Shown piece by piece: positions 57,107 through 64,000 of a stretch of DNA of 64,000 nt. The position numbers were made by a program, and so were the translations under genes. The notes beneath the pieces are model-generated. The model saw nothing but the letters and a program-made list of their open reading frames with translations. It was not told the DNA's origin and searched no databases. The stretch's first letter is position 1; every line of letters begins with the position of its first letter. Source of the stretch: Terriglobales bacterium (lineage in GTDB: Bacteria; Acidobacteriota; Terriglobia; Terriglobales; Acidobacteriaceae); contig DASSIZ010000069.1 of the NCBI GenBank assembly GCA_035691485.1, positions 186,001 through 250,000 on the forward strand, given 5' to 3'.

Positions 57107-60004
57107 TCAGACTATCAGCGCGGATTCCAGCACGCGGGCGACGTGGATGGCCGGACGGAGCGCCCCGGCTTCAATCTGGTGGCGGCAACTGGTGCCGTCA
57201 GCAACGATGAGCGCATTGGCAGGCGCTTTGCGAACGGCGGGAAGCAGGCTGCGCTCGGCCATTTTCATGGACACTTCGTAGTGCTCTTTCTCGTAGCCGA
57301 AGGCGCCGGCCATGCCGCAGCAGCTTGAATCGATCGTTCTCACCTCCAAGTTGGGAACAAGCCGAAGCGCGCTGACGACGGCGGGCATGGCGCCGAATGC
57401 CTTCTGGTGACAATGTCCGTGCAGGAAGGCGGTCTTAGGACCGTCGTCGCAAAACGCCAGGTTCAGTTTGTCTTTCACTTGGGCGAGGAATTCTTCCAAG
57501 AGGAGCGACTGCGCAGCGATGGCATCCACGGCTTTGCTTTTGAGCAACGCTTTCAGCTCGTCGCGAAAAGTGAGCAGGCAGGAGGGCTCGATGCCGATGA
57601 TCGGCGTGCCGCGCTCCGCAAATGGCCCCAGCGTGGCGACCACCCGTGCCAGTTCTTCGCGCGCGGGATCGACCAGCCCGGCGCTGAGGAAGGTGCGGCC
57701 GCAACACAGCGGCCGGCCGGCGTCAGGCTCAATGACGTCGTAGCCGGCGGCCTCCAGGACGGCGCGAGCAGCGCGGGCGTTTTCGGGTTCGAAGTAGCGT
57801 GAGAAGCAATCGACGAAGAGCAGGGCTTCCCCGCTCTGCTTACGATTGTCGGCCCTAACCTGGGCAACAGCGCCACGACGGTAACCGTCGCTGCGCCAGG
57901 CAGGCAGCTTGCGGCGGGCGCTCAGGCCGGTGAACTTTTCCGTCATCGCGGCCAGTGCAGGGATTGAGTTGCGCAAATTCATCAAGGGAGCGAACCGGCT
58001 GACGACTGGCGCGTATCGCGGCAGATAGGCGGTCAGCTTGCTCCGCAGCGACACGCCTTTACGTTTGTGCCACTGTTGGAGGAACTCGATCTTCATGCGC
58101 GCCATGTCCACGCCGGTGGGACACTCGCGGCGGCAGGCCTTGCAGCCGACGCACAGATCCATGGTGTCCTTCATGGCATCAGCGAACAGCGCGTCTGGGC
58201 CGAGTTGACCGCTCAGAGCGAGACGCAAGGTGTTAGCGCGGCCGCGGGTCACGTCTTTTTCGTCGCGGGTCGCCATGTACGACGGACACATGACGCCATC
58301 CGCCTTGCGGCAGGTTCCGTTGTTGTTGCACATTTCGGCCGCGCCCAACAGGCCGCCCCACTCGGTCCAATCCAGTGCGGGTTCGATCGGCAGTGCCGCA
58401 TAATCGGGCTTGAAGCGAAACAGACTGCGGTCGTCAAAGCGAGGTGCGCGGACAATCCGGCCGGGATTGAACATCCCGCCAGGATCAAAAGTGTCCTTGA
58501 CGGTTTCGAAGGCGCGCACCAGGCGCTCCCCGAACATGACATTGTGGAATTCGGAGCGCGAGATGCCATCCCCGTGCTCGCCCGAGTGCGAACCTTTGTA
58601 ATCGCGCACGATGGCAAACGCTTCTTCCGCGATCTGGCGCATCTTCCTGATGTCGGCCGGGTCCTTCATGCTGAGCACCGGGCGGATATGCAGGCAGCCC
58701 ACCGAGGCGTGCGCGTACATGATTCCGTCGGTCGCGTGGCGGGCAAAAAGACTGCGCAGGCGATCGGTATATTCGGCAAGGTCCTCGAGAGGGACGGCAC
58801 AGTCTTCCATGAACGACACCGGCTTACCGTCGCCCTTCATGGACATCATGATGGCAAACCCCGCCTTGCGCATGGCGCCGGTTTCGGCCTGGGTGGCCGC
58901 ATCGGCAGCACGCACCACAGAATTCGAGAAGCCATGGTCGGCAAGCAACTGTTCCAGCCGGTCGATTGATTCCAGCAGCGGCGCCTGTTCCTCGCCCGAG
59001 AACTCTACGAAGAGCAGCGCGTCGGGGTCACCCTGGGCAATGCGATCAATGATGGAGCGGAAGGTCGCGATGGGACGCGCCAGGTCCAGCATGGCGCGAT
59101 CGATCAGTTCCACCGCCGACGGATTCAAGGTGACGATGCGCCGGACCATGTCCATCGAGTCGTGAAAACGCTGAAAGCGGCATATCGCCTGGACGCGGTG
59201 CTTCGGAATGCGGTGCAACTGGAGCTTGATCCTGGTGAAAAATCCGAGCGTGCCTTCGGAACCGACGAGAATCTTCGCCAGGTTCAGGCGCTCGTCGCCC
59301 ATCATGTGCAGGTTGTACCCGCCAACTTTACGCAGCACCTTGGGGACGCGCGCAGCGATGTCGGCCGCGTAATTTGAGTACAGCGCTCGCAGGCTGCGAG
59401 CGATTTCGGCAGCCCGCGCGGGAGTGCCGTTGAAGGGCTCCGGAATTTCGCCGAACAGCACGCGCGATCCGTCGGCCAGCACGGTCTCAATCTCCAAAAC
59501 ATTGTGCACCATGATGCCGTATTGGATGGACCGCGTACCGGCGGAATTATTGCCGGTCATGCCGCCGATGGTGGCGCAGTTCGAGGTGGAAGGGTCAACG
59601 GCAAAATACCATCCGGTCGGTTTCAGCTTGGCGTTGAGGTGATCCAGGACAATGCCCGGCTGGACGACGGCGGTGCCGCGTTCGGTGTCGAGTTCAAGCA
59701 CCTGGTTCATGCAGCGGGTCGTATCGAGGACCAGCGCCTGGTTAACGGTCTGGCCGTTTTGCGAGCTGCCGGCGCCGCGGGGGAGGACGGGAATTTTTTC
59801 CTCCCGGGCGATGCCGATGGCAGCTTCGACGTCGGCGGTGTCGCGCGGCAGGGCGACGCCGATGGGCTCGATCTGGTAGATGGAAGCGTCGGTGGAATAG
59901 CGCCCGCGGGTAAAGGGGTCGAACAGGACTTCCCCGCGCAGCGCCTGGCGCAAGCGCGCCTCAAGAGCGGGATCGCCGATTCTGTTGCCGACGGGACTGC
60001 TCAC
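57107..60004 (-). CDS. FAD and Fe-S 2-hydroxyacid dehydrogenase (glycolate/D-lactate/D-2-hydroxyglutarate type)
   Basis: About 965 residues from a GTG at 60002-60004 preceded by AGGCGG; a GTG 78 bases upstream is possible but without a ribosome-binding site. The N-terminal FAD-binding_4 domain (VLPRGAGSSQNGQTVNQALVLD, TIGGMTGNNSAGTRSIQYG) is followed by an FAD-oxidase C domain. Then come a cysteine-rich MCNNNGTCRKADGVMC region, the ferredoxin motif CVGCKACRRECPTG, and two CCG-type cysteine sets (CCGRTFLS and SCCGMAGAFG). This fused layout is that of YdiJ-like dehydrogenases that pass electrons to quinone. It probably oxidises a 2-hydroxyacid such as glycolate or D-2-hydroxyglutarate. Confidence 0.9.
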   Translation of the reverse strand: MSSPVGNRIGDPALEARLRQALRGEVLFDPFTRGRYSTDASIYQIEPIGVALPRDTADVEAAIGIAREEKIPVLPRGAGSSQNGQTVNQALVLDTTRCMNQVLELDTERGTAVVQPGIVLDHLNAKLKPTGWYFAVDPSTSNCATIGGMTGNNSAGTRSIQYGIMVHNVLEIETVLADGSRVLFGEIPEPFNGTPARAAEIARSLRALYSNYAADIAARVPKVLRKVGGYNLHMMGDERLNLAKILVGSEGTLGFFTRIKLQLHRIPKHRVQAICRFQRFHDSMDMVRRIVTLNPSAVELIDRAMLDLARPIATFRSIIDRIAQGDPDALLFVEFSGEEQAPLLESIDRLEQLLADHGFSNSVVRAADAATQAETGAMRKAGFAIMMSMKGDGKPVSFMEDCAVPLEDLAEYTDRLRSLFARHATDGIMYAHASVGCLHIRPVLSMKDPADIRKMRQIAEEAFAIVRDYKGSHSGEHGDGISRSEFHNVMFGERLVRAFETVKDTFDPGGMFNPGRIVRAPRFDDRSLFRFKPDYAALPIEPALDWTEWGGLLGAAEMCNNNGTCRKADGVMCPSYMATRDEKDVTRGRANTLRLALSGQLGPDALFADAMKDTMDLCVGCKACRRECPTGVDMARMKIEFLQQWHKRKGVSLRSKLTAYLPRYAPVVSRFAPLMNLRNSIPALAAMTEKFTGLSARRKLPAWRSDGYRRGAVAQVRADNRKQSGEALLFVDCFSRYFEPENARAARAVLEAAGYDVIEPDAGRPLCCGRTFLSAGLVDPAREELARVVATLGPFAERGTPIIGIEPSCLLTFRDELKALLKSKAVDAIAAQSLLLEEFLAQVKDKLNLAFCDDGPKTAFLHGHCHQKAFGAMPAVVSALRLVPNLEVRTIDSSCCGMAGAFGYEKEHYEVSMKMAERSLLPAVRKAPANALIVADGTSCRHQIEAGALRPAIHVARVLESALIV

Positions 60005-60104
60005 ATCCGCCTGCCGATTCTGGGATCGCAACAAGATCGCAGCATAGCAAAAAACCGCTTGCCTGCTCTGGAAAAGAGGCACATCATACTCAGCCCGTCA
60101 GACC

Positions 60105-60115
60105 GTGTGATACAC
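60105..60115. promoter_or_regulatory. Palindrome in the divergent dehydrogenase/transporter promoter
   Basis: GTGTGATACAC is a perfect inverted repeat (GTGT-GAT-ACAC) in the 141-base gap between the dehydrogenase and MFS genes, followed at once by a second inverted repeat ATATT-CGCA-AATAT (60117-60130). GntR-type regulators bind sites of this size. An AGGAG ribosome-binding site for the MFS gene follows. No regulator gene is adjacent. Confidence 0.4.
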
Positions 60116-60145
60116 GATATTCGCAAATATTAGGAGAAACCCATC

Positions 60146-61429
60146 ATGCGTCCACGCGTCTTCCGCGCCAGCAACGTGGTGCTAGGACTGCTTTGCCTGA
60201 TGTATTTCCTGACCTACGTTGACCGGGTCAATATCAGTACCGTGGTTGCGTCCAGCCAGTTCCTGAAAGAAATTCCGCTCACCAAGGTGCAGATCGGGCT
60301 GGTGTTCTCGGCGTTTGCCTATCCGTATCTGTTGTTCCAGATCATCGGCGGATGGGTCGCCGATAAGTTTGGACCGCGAAAAGCGCTGACCATCTGCGGA
60401 TTGATCTGGGCGGGCGCCACCATCGTCACCGGACTTGTCCACGGACTGGTGGCCCTGTTTGTCGCCAGAGTCATTCTGGGATTTGGCGAGGGCGCAACAT
60501 TCCCGACCGCGACGCGAGCCATGTCGTACTGGGTCTCGAAGGAGCGTCGCGGGTTTGCGCAGGGATTCACGCACGCCTTTTCGCGCTTGGGCAATTCCCT
60601 GACGCCATGGGTGGTGGCGACGCTGATCGCGGCCATTTCGTGGCGCGCTTCTTTCTTAATCATCGGCGGCATCAGCACGTTCTGGGCGCTGGCATGGGGA
60701 CTGTATTTCCGCGACAAGCCCGGCGATCACCCCGGCATCACCCAGGAAGAATTGGCGACGCTGCCCACGCCGGCGACCAAGGCCAAGGTACAGGTGCCTT
60801 GGGGACCGCTGATCAAGCGCATGGCGCCCGTCACGGTGGTGTACTTCTGCTACGGCTGGATCTTGTGGCTGTTCCTGAGCTGGATTCCTTCCTTCTTCAA
60901 AGGGCAGTTCCACCTCGATCTCAAGAAAACCGCCATCTTCGCCTCCGGCGTGTTCTTCGCCGGCGTGGTGGGCGACACGCTGGGCGGAATTGTCAGCGAC
61001 AAGCTGTTCGAGAAGACCAAAAGCCCCCGGTTCGCGCGCTGCAACATGGTGGCCGTGATGATGTTCCTGTGCGGGGTGGCGATGGTGCCGCTCATGTACA
61101 CGCGCAACATCAACTTCGTGGCGTGGGCTCTGACCTTCGGCTTCTTCTTCGCCGAGATGACGATCGGGCCGATGTGGGCGATCCCCATGGACATCGCGCC
61201 GAAATTCGCGGGCACGGCCAGCGGCTTGATGAACACTGGATCAGCGCTGGCGGCGATCGTTTCGCCGGTGGTCGGCGGTTACCTCATCCAGCGGACGGGC
61301 AACTGGACGCTGCCATTCAAAGTGTCGATCGTCGTGATCCTGGTGGGAGCGGCGCTGTCGTTCACCATGCATCCGGAGCGCCAGTTCACGGAGGAAGCCT
61401 CGCCGGTCGCCGTACCGGCCGGGAGATGA
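60146..61429 (+). CDS. MFS transporter, anion:cation symporter-like
   Basis: A 427-residue carrier with about 12 membrane helices. The first helix region VVLGLLCLMYFLTYVDRVNIS and the loop motif GGWVADKFGPRKALTI (loop 2-3) are typical of MFS proteins. The long family motif GEGATFPTATRAMSYWVSKERRGFAQG matches the anion:cation symporter (ACS) branch that takes up sugar acids, phthalate and similar organic anions. The ATG at 60146 has AGGAG nine bases upstream. It diverges from the 2-hydroxyacid dehydrogenase, so it may import that enzyme's substrate. It is followed after four bases by the PstS-like gene. Confidence 0.9.
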   Translation: MRPRVFRASNVVLGLLCLMYFLTYVDRVNISTVVASSQFLKEIPLTKVQIGLVFSAFAYPYLLFQIIGGWVADKFGPRKALTICGLIWAGATIVTGLVHGLVALFVARVILGFGEGATFPTATRAMSYWVSKERRGFAQGFTHAFSRLGNSLTPWVVATLIAAISWRASFLIIGGISTFWALAWGLYFRDKPGDHPGITQEELATLPTPATKAKVQVPWGPLIKRMAPVTVVYFCYGWILWLFLSWIPSFFKGQFHLDLKKTAIFASGVFFAGVVGDTLGGIVSDKLFEKTKSPRFARCNMVAVMMFLCGVAMVPLMYTRNINFVAWALTFGFFFAEMTIGPMWAIPMDIAPKFAGTASGLMNTGSALAAIVSPVVGGYLIQRTGNWTLPFKVSIVVILVGAALSFTMHPERQFTEEASPVAVPAGR

Positions 61430-61433
61430 TCCG

Positions 61434-62297
61434 GTGTGGCATAGGAGAAGTTTGCGAGATCCGCTACTACTGGGGGTGCTGACGGGATCGCTGATCACGG
61501 CGGCTATGGGCGGAACCATGCAACAGACAATGTCGGAGACGAGAAGCGACGCGGACAAAGCGGGTACGCGCACCCTGAGCTACGAGGGCGCAACCACCAT
61601 CGGAACCAAGATCATGCCGGAAGCAGCAAAGCTGTTCGCGGCGCGCACCGGCGTGACCTTCAGCCAGATCGGAGGTGCGGGCGCGGATGCGGGGTTCAAG
61701 GCGGCCGAGGAGCGCCGGGTGAACTTCGGTGGCGTGGCACGCGAACTGACGCCCGAGGAAAAAGCCAAAGTTGCCGGCACAGCGGTCATCGGGTACGACG
61801 CCATGGGAGTGTTCGTCAACGACAAGAATCCGGTCAAGGCATTGACCCGCGCGCAACTGAAGGAGATCTTCACCGGGCGGACCACGAACTGGAAGACGTT
61901 CGGCGGAGCCGACGCGCCGATTACCGTGTATAGCGAAAAACTCTCGGGCGGCCGCGCGACCGTAAAGGCGTTCAAAGACATGGTGCTCGGAAGCGATAAG
62001 TACGGCCCGGTCAAGGAACTGGAAGACGCGACCGACTGCGTCAAGGACGTGGCCGCGGATGCGAACGGGATTGCCGCATCGTCCATGTCTTTCGCAATGG
62101 CCGGAGTGAGGGCGCTGGCATTGGATGGGGCGCCTCCGACGACGGCGGCGGTGCAGAATGGAACCTACCCGCTGAAGCGCCCGCTGATCCTGGTCACGAA
62201 AGATCCGCCGGCTGGGGAGGTGAAAGCATTCCTGGATTTCATGCTCACCCCGGAAGCGCAGGCGATCGTGGCGAAAAACTTTGTCGCGGCCAAGTAA
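61434..62297 (+). CDS. PstS-like periplasmic substrate-binding protein
   Basis: A 287-residue exported binding protein of the phosphate-binding PBP2 type. The GTG at 61434 follows GGGAG at the end of the MFS gene. A signal peptide (about 1-27) is followed by a hydrophilic stretch. The binding core has YEGATTIGTKIMPEAAKLFAARTG, the loop GGAGADAGFKAAEERRVNFGGVARELTPEEK, and VFVNDKNPVKALTRAQLKEIFTGRTTNWKTFGG, a hallmark of PstS-type proteins. The end PPAGEVKAFLDFMLTPEAQAIVAKNF is also typical. No PstABC genes are near, so it may serve a sensing or scavenging role or pair with a distant transporter. Confidence 0.88.
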   Translation: MWHRRSLRDPLLLGVLTGSLITAAMGGTMQQTMSETRSDADKAGTRTLSYEGATTIGTKIMPEAAKLFAARTGVTFSQIGGAGADAGFKAAEERRVNFGGVARELTPEEKAKVAGTAVIGYDAMGVFVNDKNPVKALTRAQLKEIFTGRTTNWKTFGGADAPITVYSEKLSGGRATVKAFKDMVLGSDKYGPVKELEDATDCVKDVAADANGIAASSMSFAMAGVRALALDGAPPTTAAVQNGTYPLKRPLILVTKDPPAGEVKAFLDFMLTPEAQAIVAKNFVAAK

Positions 62298-62318
62298 GAC
62301 GTCGCAACCTTGGCAAGA

Positions 62319-62351
62319 AAAAAGCGGCACGAGGTTCGCTCGCGCCGCTTG
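62319..62351 (-). terminator. Rho-independent terminator after the Crp/Fnr gene
   Basis: Read on the minus strand, a stem of AAGCGGC/GCCGCTT (62345-62351 with 62323-62329), extended by CGAG/CTCG across one mismatch, is followed by a T-run. It lies 28 bases past the stop of the Crp/Fnr gene and ends its transcript. Confidence 0.9.
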
Positions 62352-62378
62352 AATCAGGAGGATCGACGATGATCAGTA

Positions 62379-63077
62379 TTAGGCCGGGACCATGGACTCG
62401 AGAGCCGAACGGTCGTGAATAATAAAGGTGGCGCCATTTTGTTCGATCAAGTGGCGCTTCTTGAATGCCGCCAGGGTCCGGGTAACGGTTTCGCGAGATG
62501 ACCCAATCATCTGCGCCATCTCTTCGTGGGTGAGACCCAGTTTCATGCGGCCCGGTTGCCGGGGAGTGCTGTTCTTATCGAGGTTATCCACCAGGAATTT
62601 TGCCAGCTTGCCGCTGGCAGATTCCGCCAGCATCAGGTTGCGGACTTCGCGGCAGGTAAAGCTGTATTCTTTGCTCAGGCTCTCCGCCAGCCATAGCGCC
62701 AGGTCATTGTGGTTCTGCATGAGTCTTAACACGTCGGCGCGCTTGAGAAAGGCGATCTCGGATCCTTCCAGGGTTTCCGCCGTGGCTTCGTAGGCGTTGC
62801 CGGAAACGCATGCGCTGACGCCCAGCACGTCTCCCGCTTCCGCGATGCGCAGGATCAGGGTGCGCCCATCGCGCGAACTGACGGAAAGCTTCACCCGCCC
62901 GCGCAGGACGACGAACACGCCACGCGGCGCCTGTCCTTCAACAAAGAGAACGGCGTCGCTGGGATAGCTGGTCGTGAATTCCAGAGCTTCCAATTCCCGG
63001 ACCAGCGCGGGAGACATGTCTTCGAAAACATCACCGAAGGTCGTGTTGCTGTGAACGGTTGCGATTGCGGTTGCCAT
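62379..63077 (-). CDS. Crp/Fnr-family transcription regulator
   Basis: About 232 residues from the ATG at 63075-63077, which has AGAGGG nine bases upstream; other in-frame ATGs at 63086, 63098 and 63122 are possible. The cNMP-binding beta-roll is at about 20-125 (FVEGQAPRGVFVVLRGRVKLSVSSRDGRTLILRIAEAGDVLGVSACVSG). A long dimer helix follows, and the HTH_Crp helix-turn-helix is near the end (LGLTHEEMAQMIGSSRETVTRTLAAFKKRHLI). The N-terminal cysteines that hold the Fnr iron-sulfur cluster are absent, so it is not an Fnr-type oxygen sensor. It ends with a strong terminator. Ligand and targets are unknown. Confidence 0.92.
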   Translation of the reverse strand: MATAIATVHSNTTFGDVFEDMSPALVRELEALEFTTSYPSDAVLFVEGQAPRGVFVVLRGRVKLSVSSRDGRTLILRIAEAGDVLGVSACVSGNAYEATAETLEGSEIAFLKRADVLRLMQNHNDLALWLAESLSKEYSFTCREVRNLMLAESASGKLAKFLVDNLDKNSTPRQPGRMKLGLTHEEMAQMIGSSRETVTRTLAAFKKRHLIEQNGATFIIHDRSALESMVPA

Positions 63078-63287
63078 GGTTGCCATCCCTCTCGCCATGG
63101 GATAGGGCAATCCGGCGGCCATTTCATTGGGCGCGGGACCGAATTGTGGAAGTCGCCATTAACCAGCTGAAAATACTGGGCCTTAGCGAATCCTGGGCGG
63201 AGTATTTGCCGGAACCGGACATCACAACCGGGTGGGTTATTTCGCACAGTGCTGTGTGATCTGGAGCACCGGGGGATGTAACAGGAT

Positions 63288-64000
63288 TTATTTCTCGTCC
63301 AGCAGAGACCGCATCTTCGCGCCCAGGGCTTCGGCGGTGAAAGGTTTCGCCAGCAACGCCGTGCCGGCGCCAATTTCGCCGTATTGGGAGATCACGTCGC
63401 CGGAATAGCCTGACATGAGCAGCGTTCTCATCTTGGGTCGCAAGGCGACGACATGGTCCCGCAACGTCAACCCATTCATCTCGGGCATGACAACGTCGGT
63501 CACTAGCAGATGAATTTCGCGGTTGCTTCGCGCTATCTCGAGAGCGGCTTCCGCCGTGTCGGCGACCTGGACGGTGTAGCCCATGTCGCGCATCATCTCC
63601 GTTGTTACCTTCCGCAGCAGGGCGTGGTCCTCCACCAGCAGAACGGTTTCGCTGCCGCGGGACTTGGCGGCCGGGCGGCGCGTCGTGGCGGTTTCGGTAC
63701 GATCGTAAACCCGCGGAAAGTAGATCTTAAAAGTCGTCCCCGTTCCCGGTTCGCTGTACAGCCAGATGTGACCGCCGCTCTGTTGGACGATGCCGTAGAC
63801 GCTGGCCAGGCCTAGGCCGGTTCCCTTCTCCGGGGCCTTGGTGGTGAAGAACGGCTCGAAGACGCGGGCCTGGGTCGCTGCATCCATGCCCTTGCCGGTG
63901 TCAATCACGCTGAGGACGACATATTCTCCTGGCTGCACGCCGGCGTGGGTTTTGCCGTAGTTCTCATCCAGGTGTGCATTGGCCGACGCGATCCGAATCT
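63288..64000 (-). CDS. Hybrid sensor histidine kinase/response regulator, C-terminal part (cut by window edge)
   Basis: The frame runs past a possible GTG start at 63938 to the window edge, giving at least 237 residues, with ANAHLDENYGKTHAGV in the extra stretch, which matches the usual sequence before the G1 box. The visible part holds the ATPase end (SVIDTGKGMDAATQARVFEPFFTTK and KGTGLGLASVYGIVQQSGGHIW). It then holds a receiver domain (ETVLLVEDHALLRKVTTEMMRDMGY, the phospho-acceptor Asp in LLVTDVVMPEMNG, then the AKPF lysine near the end). It is a hybrid kinase that would phosphorylate its own receiver. The sensor and dimerisation domains lie outside the window. Confidence 0.9.
   Translation of the reverse strand, partial: IRIASANAHLDENYGKTHAGVQPGEYVVLSVIDTGKGMDAATQARVFEPFFTTKAPEKGTGLGLASVYGIVQQSGGHIWLYSEPGTGTTFKIYFPRVYDRTETATTRRPAAKSRGSETVLLVEDHALLRKVTTEMMRDMGYTVQVADTAEAALEIARSNREIHLLVTDVVMPEMNGLTLRDHVVALRPKMRTLLMSGYSGDVISQYGEIGAGTALLAKPFTAEALGAKMRSLLDEK

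Overview
The window is a GC-rich bacterial chromosome segment. An Acidobacteriota origin (Terriglobia-like soil lineage) is the best fit. The grounds are an Oar-type TonB-dependent receptor with a carboxypeptidase-regulatory N-terminus, very large TPR/DUF3857/transglutaminase proteins, and ordinary acidobacterial housekeeping genes in short same-strand operons. This is inferred from protein character; there is no rRNA in the window.

Layout. 0-13.5 kb: a START/SRPBCC gene cut by the left edge, threonine aldolase, a hemW-glyoxalase pair, a frameshifted TonB receptor, a gamma-carbonic anhydrase, hisS, aspS, a domain-permuted multicopper oxidase and a DinB protein. A hairpin-rich spacer lies at 6.7-6.84 kb, and two orphan BlaI/CopY-like operators lie between aspS and the oxidase. 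13.5-22.8 kb: a gas-vesicle cluster (gvpG, three gvpF/L, three gvpA-family genes, gvpK). It contains an embedded Cys-rich sensor kinase and a CheY-like regulator, and it starts with a tandem ArsA/Get3-like ATPase; no gvpN is visible. 22.8-32.3 kb: two giant secreted TPR-DUF3857 proteins, a membrane-anchored protein of unknown function, a secreted repeat protein and a LysM protein. 32.4-32.6 kb: two tRNA-Arg genes.

33.6-40.2 kb is a coenzyme F420 locus: a MocA-like/CofG fusion, cofD, cofC, a 47-residue membrane micro-protein, cofE, cofH and an NADPH:F420 reductase, with xdhC divergent. It holds the deazaflavin synthase pair, the lactyl-phosphate and glutamate additions and the reductase. 40.3-51.7 kb carries ppk2, ppiD, malQ, treY, cmk, an AlkZ-like gene and mutL. 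51.9-55.2 kb is a signalling block: GAF protein, MEDS protein, and a LytTR-membrane protein-ECF sigma-zinc anti-sigma operon. 55.4-64 kb has serine-glyoxylate aminotransferase with an FAD/Fe-S 2-hydroxyacid dehydrogenase and a divergent MFS carrier, a PstS-like binding protein, a Crp/Fnr regulator and a hybrid kinase cut by the right edge.

The most unusual material is the gas-vesicle cluster with its Get3-like ATPase, the MocA-CofG fusion with the F420 operon, the permuted multicopper oxidase, and several structured intergenic elements.
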